A stretch of DNA of 64,000 nucleotides from Bacillus alveayuensis (GCA_030812955.1 JAUSTR010000001.1:496001-560000); one strand, 5' to 3'; counted from the first letter of the stretch, positions 28,053-36,142 are shown. Numbers and translations are program-made. Notes: a model not told the origin generated them from the letters alone.

Positions 28053-28847
28053 GTGAATCCACGCTTGAAAAATCGTTTCGTGATCATTACGGGTGCATCG
28101 AGCGGGCTTGGGGAAGCTTTAGCCTACAAGGTGGCCGAAAGCGGTGGGAATTTATTGCTTTTGGCACGAAGAAAAGAGAGATTAGCACGCATTTCAAAAG
28201 AAATCAATGAGAAGTATCATGTTTCGTCTTCTTATTATGAGCTCGATGTTCGCAATTTAAAAGAGGTTGAAGAGACGTTTCAAATCATAACGAAAGAGTA
28301 TGAGCGCATTGATGTATTAGTGAATAATGCTGGTTTTGGGATTTTTCAATCAGTAGAAGATGCATCGTTGTCTGAGATGCAAGCGATGTTTGAAGTGAAC
28401 GTTTACGGGTTGATCGCCTGTACAAAAATGGTTTTGCCGAAGATGCGACAGCAAAAGGAAGGGCATATTATAAATATTGCTTCGCAAGCGGGCAAAATGG
28501 CAACGCCAAAGTCAAGCTTTTATTCATCTACGAAGCATGCTGTGATCGGATTTACAAATAGCTTACGAATGGAAGTTATGGATCAATCTATTTTTGTTAC
28601 AGCTGTAAATCCTGGACCGATTCGCACCAATTTTTTTGAACAGGCCGATACATCAGGAAAATACGTTAAAAATATTGATCGCTGGATGCTTCGCCCTGAG
28701 GATGTGGCAAAAAAAATCGTCCGTGCTATGTTGACGAATAAAAGGGAAATTAATCTTCCTTGGTGGATGGAGTCAGCTAGCAGACTGTATCGACTCGCGC
28801 CTGCACTTTTTGAAAAAGTGGCTAGAAAAGCGTTTTTTCAAAAATAG
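28053..28847 (+). CDS. yqjQ: Short-chain dehydrogenase/reductase YqjQ
   Basis: A 264-aa classical SDR. The cofactor motif TGASSGLGEA is near residue 14, then NNAGFG, the catalytic Ser (NIASQAG) and YSSTKHAVIGF with the Tyr-x-x-x-Lys pair. Basic residues after beta-2 (LARRKERL) favour NADP(H). The GTG start lies behind AGGAGGATGTAAGG at the yqjP stop. The substrate cannot be inferred; the C-terminal segment WWMESASRLYRLAPALFEKV is amphipathic. Confidence 0.87.
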   Translation: MNPRLKNRFVIITGASSGLGEALAYKVAESGGNLLLLARRKERLARISKEINEKYHVSSSYYELDVRNLKEVEETFQIITKEYERIDVLVNNAGFGIFQSVEDASLSEMQAMFEVNVYGLIACTKMVLPKMRQQKEGHIINIASQAGKMATPKSSFYSSTKHAVIGFTNSLRMEVMDQSIFVTAVNPGPIRTNFFEQADTSGKYVKNIDRWMLRPEDVAKKIVRAMLTNKREINLPWWMESASRLYRLAPALFEKVARKAFFQK

Positions 28848-28868
28848 AATAAACATCAGCCTGAATAA

Positions 28869-28906
28869 TCTTCCACTTTGAAGCGATTGCGCTTGAAAGT
28901 GGAAGC
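28869..28906 (+). other. Stem-loop downstream of yqjQ
   Basis: CTTCCACTTTGAAGCG and CGCTTGAAAGTGGAAG form a long stem with an ATTG loop and one bulge. No T-run follows, so it may be an mRNA 3' stabiliser or a decayed terminator. Confidence 0.5.
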
Positions 28907-29009
28907 TATTCGTTTCGAGGGAGCTATGATGGCGGCGCCAATTGCCATTGATCGAAAAGATGCAAATATATTGAGAAGAATGAAGGTCGCTTTCGCTTTT
29001 TGAGGAAGT

Positions 29010-29219
29010 TTATTCAGTTAAGCGCTCTTCGTTTGTAATATACTCATAAACGATATCCTCTACCATTTCATACCATTCCTCTTTAGGCTCTTTCTCTTTT
29101 TTCTCTAACACTCTTTTTATTAATCTTTCATATTCCTCCTCGCTCAAAGGGGCGAAGGAATCACACCCATATTGATGAAAAGAGCGTTGAATCATTTTCT
29201 TCATCATTTTTGTATCCAT
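29010..29219 (-). CDS. yqzH: YqzH-like small protein
   Basis: A 69-aa acidic and basic, helical, cytoplasmic protein (MKKMIQRSFHQYGCDSF at the N-terminus, then a charged EEYERLIKRVLEKKEKE stretch). Function unknown. The ATG at 29219 follows AACGAGGTGAAAT on the minus strand. Position between yqjQ and the polYB gene matches B. subtilis yqzH. No motif suggests an activity. Confidence 0.65.
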   Translation of the reverse strand: MDTKMMKKMIQRSFHQYGCDSFAPLSEEEYERLIKRVLEKKEKEPKEEWYEMVEDIVYEYITNEERLTE

Positions 29220-29318
29220 ATTTCACCTCGTTAAGATTTTTTCCGATCATTCATAACGTTCACTATTATAAATTGGTTTCGTTACATTGCCAAGCATGGA
29301 AATTATTACTATTGATAG

Positions 29319-29332
29319 CGAACGTACATTCG
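29319..29332 (+). promoter_or_regulatory. LexA (SOS) box upstream of polYB
   Basis: CGAACGTACATTCG matches the Bacillus LexA operator CGAAC-N4-GTTCG except for one base in the right half. It lies 50 bp before the polYB start, close to a possible -35 (TTGATA, 29313-29318), the position expected for SOS repression. Confidence 0.6.
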
Positions 29333-29381
29333 TATAACATAAAAAGAAAAGCGAACATATACTCTTGTTTTGGAGGGCGCT

Positions 29382-30644
29382 ATGATTCATTATGAGCAAT
29401 TGCCGAAGCGTAATATTTTATGTATTGATATGAAAAGCTTCTATGCTAGCTGTGCCGCTGTCATATCTGGACTTGATCCCCTTCATTCGTATGTGGCTGT
29501 AGTAGGTGATAAAGAGCGGCAAGGCAGCGTTGTATTAGCTGCCTCCCCGAGATTAAAAGCGGAATTTGGTATCCAAACAGGCTCGCGATTGTTTGAAATT
29601 CCTAATGATCCGCGCATTCACATTATTCAGCCAAAGATGGAGATGTATCTTCGCATTTCAACGGAGATTACACGCCTTTTAAATCGATACGTCTCAAAGG
29701 ATTGTATTCATACGTATTCCGTTGATGAAAGCTTTATCCAAGTAGATCGTGTCAAACGAATATGGGGTGATGCCGAAACGATTGCGAAGAAAATAAGGAG
29801 AGAATTAGAGCGTGAGTTTCAGCTTCCATGTGCTATTGGAATTGGTCCAAACATGCTTATGGCAAAGCTCTGTTTAGATTTAGAAGCAAAGCAGAAAGGA
29901 ATAGCAAAGTGGACATATGCTGATGTAAAGGAGAAGCTATGGAAAGTTAAACCGCTTAGCAAGATGTGGGGAATTGGTCAAAGGCTTGAGAAAACGCTCA
30001 ATCGGATGGGAATATTTACGGTTGGACAACTTGCTCAATATCCGCTTGAACTTCTTGAAAAGAAATTCGGCATTATGGGAAACCAGCTTTATTATCACGC
30101 TTGGGGAATTGATTTATCCGAAATAGGTGCACCGATTATGAACGGCCAAATTAGTTTTGGAAAAAGTCAAATATTGTTGCGTGATTATTCGAATCCGGAA
30201 GAAGTAAAGTGCGTCATTTTAGAGATGTGTGAAGAAGTGGCAAGGCGTGCAAGAAGAGAGAAAAAGGCGGGACGAACGATTAGCCTTGGTATTGGTTATA
30301 GCAAAGAGGAACTCGGTGGCGGTTTTTATCGTTCGAAAACGATTGACCGGCCGACGAATATTACAATGGATTTGTATCGTGTATGTTTAGAAATTTTTGA
30401 GAAATTTTATGAGCCTAAAACAGTTCGAAAAATTTCCATTGCTCTTTCTAATATTGAAAATGATGAAACGATGCAGCTTGATTTGTTTCATCCTAACCGA
30501 ATGAAACAGCACCATTTAGGGTATGTCATGGATGCTATCCGTCAAAAGCATGGTTCAAAATCGTTATTACGGGCTGTTTCCTATACAAAAGCTGGAACAA
30601 GCCTTTATCGAAGCCAACTTATTGGCGGTCATAAAGCTCAGTAA
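29382..30644 (+). CDS. polYB: Y-family translesion DNA polymerase (YqjW/PolYB, UvrX type)
   Basis: A 420-aa UmuC-like lesion-bypass polymerase. Metal-binding Asp16 (CIDMKSFYASC) and YSVDESFIQVD with the Asp-Glu pair are intact. The palm and fingers are followed by a helix-hairpin-helix thumb (MWGIGQRLEKTLNRMGI) and the little finger, ending before a QLDLF motif (MQLDLFHP) that resembles a beta-clamp-binding sequence. Start at ATG 29382 behind GGAGGGCGCT; an earlier in-frame ATG at 29370 precedes that site. A LexA box upstream points to DNA-damage induction. A MITE copy separates it from the YolD-like gene. Confidence 0.92.
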   Translation: MIHYEQLPKRNILCIDMKSFYASCAAVISGLDPLHSYVAVVGDKERQGSVVLAASPRLKAEFGIQTGSRLFEIPNDPRIHIIQPKMEMYLRISTEITRLLNRYVSKDCIHTYSVDESFIQVDRVKRIWGDAETIAKKIRRELEREFQLPCAIGIGPNMLMAKLCLDLEAKQKGIAKWTYADVKEKLWKVKPLSKMWGIGQRLEKTLNRMGIFTVGQLAQYPLELLEKKFGIMGNQLYYHAWGIDLSEIGAPIMNGQISFGKSQILLRDYSNPEEVKCVILEMCEEVARRARREKKAGRTISLGIGYSKEELGGGFYRSKTIDRPTNITMDLYRVCLEIFEKFYEPKTVRKISIALSNIENDETMQLDLFHPNRMKQHHLGYVMDAIRQKHGSKSLLRAVSYTKAGTSLYRSQLIGGHKAQ

Positions 30645-30651
30645 AACTTAA

Positions 30652-30737
30652 GGTTCTTTTCTAAAAGATTGCTGCTTTACTATCGCTTTTCGACTGTCAT
30701 GGACAGTCGAAAAGCTGCGAAGTTTACGAAAACAGCC
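30652..30737 (+). mobile_element. MITE-like element copy 4 (86 bp)
   Basis: GGTTCTTTTCTAAAAGATTG at the left and TTTACGAAAACAGCC at the right, flanked both sides by AAACTTAA (perfect 8-bp duplication). The core GCTTTTCGACTGTC-AT-GGACAGTCGAAAAGC is nearly a pure hairpin. It begins eight bases after the polYB stop. Confidence 0.9.
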
Positions 30738-30795
30738 AAACTTAAAAAGCGAAAGATAGTTGAAGGAGGCTTCGCTAGACAAGGGGGGATTTGTT

Positions 30796-31122
30796 GTGAT
30801 TCGTGACCGTGGGGCGATCAAATGGACAGCTATGATGCTCCCAGAACATGTTAGGCTCTTGAGAGACTGGGTTAAAGAAGATGGTTATGAGGAAAAACCT
30901 TTACTTGATGAACAAAAGCTAGAGGAGCTTCATCAGCTCATTGACCGTTCTTTTCATGAGAAGAGTGATGTAATGTTTACTTATTATGAGCATCATACGT
31001 TCCAAGCTGTGAAAGGACGTGTGCTCGATATTGACTTTGTTCAAAGGAAAATTCACATTGAGGCAGCAGGGGGTGAAAAAAAGGTTATAAAGCTTGAAGA
31101 CCTTATAGATATTCAAGAATGA
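30796..31122 (+). CDS. yqjX: YolD-like protein (YqjX)
   Basis: A 108-aa YolD-family protein: IRDRGAIKWTAMMLPEHV at the start and FHEKSDVMFTYYEHHTF near the middle are the family hallmarks. YolD-like proteins are typically encoded beside Y-family polymerases and are thought to act as UmuD-like partners, though the mechanism is unproven. The GTG at 30796 follows GGGGGG with eight-base spacing and gives the family N-terminus; the longer frame from 30760 is unlikely. The gene follows polYB but is now separated by MITE copy 4. Confidence 0.85.
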   Translation: MIRDRGAIKWTAMMLPEHVRLLRDWVKEDGYEEKPLLDEQKLEELHQLIDRSFHEKSDVMFTYYEHHTFQAVKGRVLDIDFVQRKIHIEAAGGEKKVIKLEDLIDIQE

Positions 31123-31123
31123 A

Positions 31124-31175
31124 GCTGTCCCATAAGTGTCTGACCGCATGGGGCCTGTCACTTGGACAGCCCCGA
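31124..31175 (+). repeat. Terminator-like repeat, copy A
   Basis: GAAGCTGTCCCATAAGTGTC begins a segment with GGGCCTGTCACTTGGACAGCCCC inside. The GCTGTCCCATAAGTGTCTGA word recurs (reverse strand, one mismatch) at copy C. Located between the convergent yqjX and CDGSH genes. Confidence 0.65.
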
Positions 31176-31251
31176 AAGCTATTTGAAACCGCTTTCCTTT
31201 CTAAACACCGTTTTTGAGTCGTTTAGAAATCAAAACTAAGTGCTAAAAACC

Positions 31252-31449
31252 TTATTCAGCGCGAACGACAGATTGAAATTTGCCTTTATGAGATCCATCA
31301 CAAAACGGCTTTTTTTCTGAAAGTCCGCAGCGGCATAAAGAGAAGGTCGGTTTCGTATCAAATTTGTTTCCTTCCATATCGATCAGTTCAACATCACCTG
31401 TTATACGAAGTGACCCATTATCCATTACTTTAATTTGCACCTTTGACAT
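31252..31449 (-). CDS. CDGSH-type iron-sulfur domain protein
   Basis: A 65-aa protein with the CDGSH signature: LCRCGLSEKKPFCDGSHKG supplies Cys-x-Cys, a later Cys and the terminal His, the 3-Cys/1-His ligand set of a 2Fe-2S cluster as in mitoNEET-like proteins. The N-terminal half is a short beta domain (VQIKVMDNGSLRITGDVELI). Start at 31449 behind AAAGGAGAGGATATAAGG. Probably electron transfer or Fe-S handling; adjoining yqkB also belongs to an Fe-S family. Confidence 0.85.
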   Translation of the reverse strand: MSKVQIKVMDNGSLRITGDVELIDMEGNKFDTKPTFSLCRCGLSEKKPFCDGSHKGKFQSVVRAE

Positions 31450-31597
31450 CCTTATATCCTCTCCTTTTTTTATTCTCATCATTATCGTAGTCATTTGGCT
31501 AGAAAAAAGCAAATAGCCCTTCCATAAGGGAGTGGAATGCATATGTTAAAATAACAAGTAGCCATTAAATGAGATAATCGGAAGGGAGTGTTCAAAT

Positions 31598-31921
31598 ATG
31601 AAAATTACATTTACAAATAAAGCTATTGCAAAATTATTGGAAACAGTAAATAATGAACAAGACTGCTATGTGAAGCTAAAATATGATACAGAAGGGTGCG
31701 GGTGTACAGTCAGTGGCATTGCCTCACTATGGATTGTCAAGGATATAGATGATGAAGACCTTCGTATTAAAACGAATTTTTTGCCTGTTTATGTGGAAAA
31801 ATCAGAATGGATTTTTTTTGATGAAGATATGAAAATAGATTTTCATGAATCAGCGCATACATATATGTTAATAAGCCCACAGCAAGTATTAAATCCTCGA
31901 ATGAGCTGTGTTGTGAAATGA
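31598..31921 (+). CDS. yqkB: HesB/IscA-like protein YqkB
   Basis: A 107-aa single-domain protein of the Fe-S biosynthesis (HesB/YadR/YfhF) fold. YDTEGCGCTVSGIASLW carries a Cys-x-Cys pair; the C-terminal CVVK has a single Cys in place of the CGCG tail of true A-type carriers. It may bind Fe or Fe-S but is unlikely to be a canonical scaffold. The ATG follows GGAAGGGAGTG. It is followed 10 bp later by yqkC, as in B. subtilis. Confidence 0.82.
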   Translation: MKITFTNKAIAKLLETVNNEQDCYVKLKYDTEGCGCTVSGIASLWIVKDIDDEDLRIKTNFLPVYVEKSEWIFFDEDMKIDFHESAHTYMLISPQQVLNPRMSCVVK

Positions 31922-31931
31922 GGTTTAAGAA

Positions 31932-32174
31932 ATGAAGGATCGATTACAATCATTAAAAAATATTGCTTTAAATAAAACGTGGGTATCATTTCTATATGAA
32001 AATCATCCATATAGTTTAATGCATTGGTCAATAGGAGGAATGGAACAAAATCCAAAAGATGTATGGCTCCTTCAAGACGAAATGACATTTGAAGCGAAGG
32101 AATTCCCTACCATTGACGAGGCGTTAACGTGGATTGGGGAAAATATGAAGAATATTACCGATATATTAGGATAA
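31932..32174 (+). CDS. yqkC: YqkC family protein (DUF2552)
   Basis: An 80-aa soluble protein of unknown function, recognised by its position after yqkB and by residues such as [20 protein letters not shown] and [19 protein letters not shown]. It resembles a small alpha/beta domain without catalytic motifs. The ATG follows TGAGGTTTAAGA, overlapping the yqkB stop region, so it is probably co-transcribed with yqkB. Confidence 0.75.
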   Translation: MKDRLQSLKNIALNKTWVSFLYENHPYSLMHWSIGGMEQNPKDVWLLQDEMTFEAKEFPTIDEALTWIGENMKNITDILG

Positions 32175-32176
32175 GC

Positions 32177-32204
32177 GGATCAGCAAATGTTGCCTGATCC
32201 TTTG
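32177..32204 (+). terminator. Terminator after yqkC
   Basis: GGATCAG-GCAAC-type stem (GGATCAGCAAATGTTGCCTGATCC) followed by a short T-rich stretch. Confidence 0.55.
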
Positions 32205-32303
32205 TATGTACATACGGTTTATTCATAAAAAGTGACCATAACAATCTGGATGACAACCTAAAGATTCCTTTTCACGAAATGGAAGAAAGGAAAAGAAAAG
32301 GGA

Positions 32304-32346
32304 CTGTCTCAACCAAAAGGGTCTAACCCTTATGAGACAGCCTCTT
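32304..32346 (-). repeat. Terminator-like repeat, copy B
   Basis: GGACTGTCTCA...TGAGACAGCC: read on the minus strand, GAGGCTGTCTCATAAGGGTT begins a stem-loop closely related to copies A and C. Confidence 0.7.
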
Positions 32347-32459
32347 GCTATGATTGATCGTTGAAATTTTGCCGTTTCGTTGATGAATAGCTTGCTCTAG
32401 CTCTTCTTTTGGTTGATCGGCATTTACTTTTCCTTTCTGATGTTGATATTGGAGCAAGA
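32325..32459 (-). pseudogene. Possible 44-aa ORF or gene remnant downstream of yqkF
   Basis: An open minus-strand frame, preceded in frame by a TAA, reads LLQYQHQKGKVNADQP, then KEELEQAIHQRNGKIS and INHSKRLSHKG before a stop inside repeat copy B. The composition is protein-like (charged, helical) but no ribosome-binding site or ATG precedes it. It may be the tail of a decayed small gene (yqkD/yqkE are absent here) or chance. Not recognised. Confidence 0.25.
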
Positions 32460-32473
32460 TTTACACAAAAAGC

Positions 32474-33397
32474 TTAGGCATCACGGTGGTTTGTATAAAC
32501 ATTCGCTTTCGTGATGGTTTTCAGTTTGTGAATCTCATCATGAGTAAATGCTTTCGCTTGGGCTGCTTGGACATTTTCACGTAACTGGTCAATATTGCTT
32601 GCTCCAGGAATGGCAGCACCGACGATAGATTGAGAAAGAACGTACTTCAAAGCGATCTCCGTTTTCGTAAAGTTTGGAAAAGCCTTTTCTAATTGTTGTC
32701 TAACATTTTTAAGTTCAGCATAGGTGTAGGACAAATACCCGTCATTTTTTATTTGGTCATTGGCAAGCTCGAGCGGTCTTTCTGTTAAAAGACCTTTTGC
32801 TAAAGGACCACGTGCAATTACGCTAACGTTATGCTGTTCAATTAAGTCAAACCATTCCTCAGGTCGGCGATCAAGAAGGCTGTACTGCATCATAATTGAA
32901 ACGATGTTCGATTTGTTTAAATATTCTTTGATTACATTTGGACGAATCGAGGAAATTCCGTAATAGCGAATAACGCCTTCCTTCTTTAATTCTTCAAACG
33001 CTTCAATAGTTTCTTCAATAGGATCATCAATTGTCCCGCCATGCAATTGATATAAATCAATATAATCGGTTTGAAGCCGCTTGAGGCTATTCTTAACCGC
33101 TTCTTTTATATATTTTTTGGAAGGATCCCAATACCAACCCTCTTTTCCTTTTTCCCAGCGGTTGCCGACTTTTGTTGCTAAAATAATATTTTGGCGCCGA
33201 TGCTTAATAGCTTTACCAACGAATTCTTCATTCAGACCGTAATCGTATAAATCGGCTGTATCGAGAAAGTTAATTCCTAAATCAATCGCTTCATCGAGGA
33301 TTGACCGTGCTTTTGGTTCCTCCTTTCCGAGTGACATACACCCTAATCCAATTTCACTAACATATAAATCAGATGTTCCTAAACAGCGTTTTTTCAA
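32474..33397 (-). CDS. yqkF: Aldo/keto reductase YqkF
   Basis: A 307-aa NADPH-dependent AKR of the YqkF/AKR11-like group. Catalytic tetrad residues: Asp (NFLDTADLYD), Tyr of DLYD, Lys (LATKVGN) and His (YQLHGGT). The cofactor loop is near GAAIPGASNIDQLRENV. I start at the TTG at 33397 (GGGAG about nine bases upstream), giving MKKRCLGTSDL as in homologues; the frame is open further upstream but lacks support. mciZ precedes it on the same strand by 16 bp, so they may share transcripts. Substrate unknown. Confidence 0.88.
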   Translation of the reverse strand: MKKRCLGTSDLYVSEIGLGCMSLGKEEPKARSILDEAIDLGINFLDTADLYDYGLNEEFVGKAIKHRRQNIILATKVGNRWEKGKEGWYWDPSKKYIKEAVKNSLKRLQTDYIDLYQLHGGTIDDPIEETIEAFEELKKEGVIRYYGISSIRPNVIKEYLNKSNIVSIMMQYSLLDRRPEEWFDLIEQHNVSVIARGPLAKGLLTERPLELANDQIKNDGYLSYTYAELKNVRQQLEKAFPNFTKTEIALKYVLSQSIVGAAIPGASNIDQLRENVQAAQAKAFTHDEIHKLKTITKANVYTNHRDA

Positions 33398-33413
33398 TCT
33401 CTCACACTCCCTT

Positions 33414-33602
33414 TTAAAATCCATCATTCATTTTTGAAGGTAGTATATTCTTTGAATAAATGCAAATAGGAACATCATTCGAATCTTTCGCTAACAAGTC
33501 ATAGACTGTTAAGTGAACATGGCTCATCCTTTTTAATAATGTAACAATGTCTTGTGGTTTTCCAATGAATAAGAGACCTCGTTCATGTCGATAGATCTTC
33601 AA
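33414..33602 (-). CDS. mciZ: MciZ-like inhibitor of FtsZ (62 aa)
   Basis: A 62-aa peptide starting at TTG 33602 behind TAGGAGTGATAGAA. Its first 40 residues follow the MciZ pattern: K-x-x-R, GLLFIGKPQDI, then LLKRM and VYDLL. It is also in the position mciZ holds in B. subtilis, between yqkF and nudF. MciZ is made in the mother cell and caps FtsZ filaments to block Z-rings during sporulation. The B. subtilis peptide is 40 aa; this one carries about 20 extra residues (AKDSNDVPICIYSKNILPSK). A CATACATT sigma-E-like -10 lies 34 bp upstream. Confidence 0.75.
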   Translation of the reverse strand: MKIYRHERGLLFIGKPQDIVTLLKRMSHVHLTVYDLLAKDSNDVPICIYSKNILPSKMNDGF

Positions 33603-33635
33603 AATTCTATCACTCCTATTAATTGATTGTGATAG

Positions 33636-33643
33636 AATGTATG
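33636..33643 (-). promoter_or_regulatory. Sigma-E type -10 for mciZ
   Basis: CATACATT on the minus strand fits the sigma-E -10 consensus CATACANT; a -35 is less clear (TTCTATT 15 bp before). It fits mother-cell expression of mciZ. Confidence 0.5.
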
Positions 33644-33680
33644 AAGAAAAACTATAGAATAGAACGAGGGGTTGACGAAA

Positions 33681-34226
33681 TTGGATCATTTGCAAGAAAA
33701 AACATTATCCCGCAAACATATTTATTCTGGAAAAATTATTGATTTATATGTGGAGGATGTTGAACTCCCAAATGGGAAAACGTCAAAGCGAGAAATTATT
33801 AAGCATCCCGGTGCTGTTGCTGTCATTGCTGTTAACGATGAAGGAAAAATCATTATGGTTCGTCAATATCGAAAAGCGCTTGAACGAGCGTTAGTCGAAA
33901 TCCCGGCTGGAAAGCTGGAAAAAGGAGAAAAACCGCTCAATACCGCAAAGCGTGAATTAGAAGAGGAAACAGGTTATACGTGCCAAAACTTAACACATAT
34001 TATTTCTTTTTATACATCGCCAGGATTTGCTGACGAATTAGTTCATTTATATATGGCAGAAGGATTAGAAAAAATGAATGAAGAGTCTTGTTTGGATGAG
34101 GACGAGTTTGTGGAAGTTTTAGAAGTGACCTTAGAGCAAGCAAATAAGATGATTGAGCAGAAGGAAATATTTGATGCCAAAACAGCTTATGCTGTCCAAT
34201 ATTTAACATTAAAGATGGCAGAGTGA
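33681..34226 (+). CDS. nudF: ADP-ribose pyrophosphatase (Nudix)
   Basis: A 181-aa Nudix hydrolase that splits ADP-ribose to AMP and ribose 5-phosphate. The Nudix box runs from GKLEKGEKP to RELEEETGYT with all conserved Glu residues, preceded by EIPAG and followed by FYTSPGFADE, typical of the ADP-ribose subfamily. Start at TTG 33681: GAGGGG lies nine bases upstream; a TTG at 33672 is fused to that site and cannot be used. Its stop overlaps the yqxK start. Confidence 0.93.
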   Translation: MDHLQEKTLSRKHIYSGKIIDLYVEDVELPNGKTSKREIIKHPGAVAVIAVNDEGKIIMVRQYRKALERALVEIPAGKLEKGEKPLNTAKRELEEETGYTCQNLTHIISFYTSPGFADELVHLYMAEGLEKMNEESCLDEDEFVEVLEVTLEQANKMIEQKEIFDAKTAYAVQYLTLKMAE

Positions 34227-35404
34227 ATGAAATGAAATCATATTTTGCTGATTTACATATTCATATCGGTCGTACCAATTCGGGAAAACCAGTCAAAATA
34301 ACAGGGGCGAAAAACTTAACAATTGAAAACATTTTTCATGAAGCATCAACAAATAAAGGAATGGATATCATCGGTGTCATTGATTGTCATGTACCTGAAG
34401 TTCACCACAAACTTGAAAAAGATCTTTTAACCGGAAAGTATCGAGAGCATCCTGACGGAGGAATACGATACAAAAAAACAACTTTATTTTTAGGAAGTGA
34501 ATTAGAAATATTTGATGAAGATTGTCAAGGTCCCATCCATGTTCTCGCTTTTATGTCTCATTTGGAAAAGATGAGGAAATTTTCTGAGTGGCTTCGTCCA
34601 TTTGTAAAGAATATTCACTTAAGCTCACAGCGCATTTACGTTCGCGCTAGAGCATTACAAGAAAAAATAAAGGAATTGAATGGGCTTTTTATACCTGCCC
34701 ATATTTTTACTCCACATAAAAGCTTGTACGGAAAAGGAGTTAATAAAAGCTTAACGGAAGTGTTTAACCCTAAGCTTATTGATGCACTTGAGCTCGGGTT
34801 AAGTTCAGATACCGAAATGGCCTCACAGCTAAAAGAGTTAGAGAACTATCCATTTTTAACGAACTCAGATGCACATTCTTTATCCAAAATTGGACGAGAG
34901 TATCAACGGCTTTATTTAAAAGAGCCGACATTTAATGAATTTCAGCTTGCTTTAATGAAAAAAAATGGACGTCACATTATAGCCAATTTTGGATTAAATC
35001 CGAAGCTTGGCAAGTATTATGAAACGTATTGTGAAAGTTGCGGGAAGCAGGTAGGTTTCACCACAAAAGATGGATGCTGTCCTATATGTGGAACGAAAAA
35101 GGTCATAAAAGGAGTAAAAGACCGATTGCTTGAACTAGCTGACAGGAATCATCCGATTCAAAACAGGCCCCCGTATGTTCATCAAATACCGTTAGAAATG
35201 ATTCCAGGAATCGGAAAGCAAACGCTAGCGAAATTGAAGAAACATTTCGGAACGGAAATGAATATTTTACATAACGTACCTTTTGAAACGTTATGCAAAG
35301 TGGTACCTGAAAAAATCGCTTATTTTATCATGGCTTCACGAGAAGGAAAATTACAAGTAAAAGCAGGGGGTGGCGGGGTTTATGGTAGAGTTACGGACAA
35401 CTAA
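34223..35404 (+). CDS. yqxK: PHP-domain/zinc-ribbon/HhH endonuclease-like protein YqxK
   Basis: A 393-aa protein. The N-terminal PHP-like phosphoesterase domain has metal motifs DLHIHIGR, DCHVPEVHH and TNSDAHSLS. A zinc ribbon is built from CESCGKQVG and CCPICGTKK. A C-terminal helix-hairpin-helix region (EMIPGIGKQTLAKLKKHFG) suggests DNA binding. The family (TIGR00375) is annotated as endonuclease Q-like in archaea, cutting at deaminated bases, so a DNA-repair role is plausible. GTG at 34223 overlaps the nudF stop; an ATG at 34232 is an alternative start. Confidence 0.82.
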   Translation: MNEMKSYFADLHIHIGRTNSGKPVKITGAKNLTIENIFHEASTNKGMDIIGVIDCHVPEVHHKLEKDLLTGKYREHPDGGIRYKKTTLFLGSELEIFDEDCQGPIHVLAFMSHLEKMRKFSEWLRPFVKNIHLSSQRIYVRARALQEKIKELNGLFIPAHIFTPHKSLYGKGVNKSLTEVFNPKLIDALELGLSSDTEMASQLKELENYPFLTNSDAHSLSKIGREYQRLYLKEPTFNEFQLALMKKNGRHIIANFGLNPKLGKYYETYCESCGKQVGFTTKDGCCPICGTKKVIKGVKDRLLELADRNHPIQNRPPYVHQIPLEMIPGIGKQTLAKLKKHFGTEMNILHNVPFETLCKVVPEKIAYFIMASREGKLQVKAGGGGVYGRVTDN

Positions 35405-35439
35405 CAGCAAAAGCTTATAAAAGATTTACAAAACGATTG

Positions 35440-35468
35440 GCATACAATCTTTTTCCTTTCCATACAAT
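35440..35468 (+). promoter_or_regulatory. Sigma-E promoter of spoIIM
   Basis: CATACAAT occurs twice, 20 bp apart. The first copy (GCATACA, 35440-35446) serves as a -35 and the second (CATACAAT, 35461-35468) is a perfect sigma-E -10, with 14-bp spacing. Confidence 0.65.
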
Positions 35469-35497
35469 CTATTAAGAGTAAAATGGGAGGAAAAAGA

Positions 35498-36142
35498 ATG
35501 CGAAAACAAGGGTATAAAATATGGATCATCCAGCATATAAAAGATCATTCTTCGACCTATTTGTTCGTCATGGTGTTATTTATTATGGGTGTTATTTTTG
35601 GCGCCATTATTGTCAATAGTATGAATATTACGCAAAAAGAAAATTTATATGATTATTTGAGCTTATTTTTTGGACAAGTGTCGGAAGGCAATATCGCTCG
35701 TTCTGCAGATATGTTTCAACAAAGCTTTTTGGACAATATGAAATATTTAGGGCTCATGTGGGTGTTAGGGATTTCAATTATCGGACTGCCCATTATATTC
35801 ATTATGCTTTTTTTAAAAGGGATGGTCGTCGGCTTTACCGTTGGCTTTTTAGTGAATCAAATGGGATGGAGCGGATTTTTATTATCTTTTACCTCAGTGC
35901 TTCCACAAAATTTATTGCTGATCCCTGCTTTTATTCTTACAAGTGCAACCGCCACCCTATTTTCATTAAAGCTAAGCCGGAATTTGTTTATGAAAAGTAT
36001 GCAGTACTCACCAATGATATTATTTTCTAGGTATATACTAGTTTTCGTTTGTATCGTATGTATAACAGGGATTGCAGCTGTTTTGGAAGGATATGCATCA
36101 CCTATATTCATAAAAAATGTAATTAAAATAATTTCTTTATAA
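35498..36142 (+). CDS. spoIIM: Stage II sporulation protein M
   Basis: A 214-aa integral membrane protein with about five hydrophobic segments ([52 protein letters not shown]). SpoIIM is part of the SpoIIDMP complex that drives septal peptidoglycan hydrolysis and engulfment, made in the mother cell. Start at ATG 35498 behind GGGAGGAAAAA; an upstream ATG at 35483 precedes the ribosome-binding site. The length equals that of B. subtilis. Confidence 0.94.
   Translation: MRKQGYKIWIIQHIKDHSSTYLFVMVLFIMGVIFGAIIVNSMNITQKENLYDYLSLFFGQVSEGNIARSADMFQQSFLDNMKYLGLMWVLGISIIGLPIIFIMLFLKGMVVGFTVGFLVNQMGWSGFLLSFTSVLPQNLLLIPAFILTSATATLFSLKLSRNLFMKSMQYSPMILFSRYILVFVCIVCITGIAAVLEGYASPIFIKNVIKIISL

Noticed and set aside
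28869-28906. Strong terminator after yqjQ.
   Set aside because: A long stem is there but no T-run on either strand, so it is listed only as a stem-loop.
33603-33695. Longer version of the mciZ frame (93 aa).
   Set aside because: The extra part reads through the divergent nudF start region and precedes the ribosome-binding site of the TTG start.
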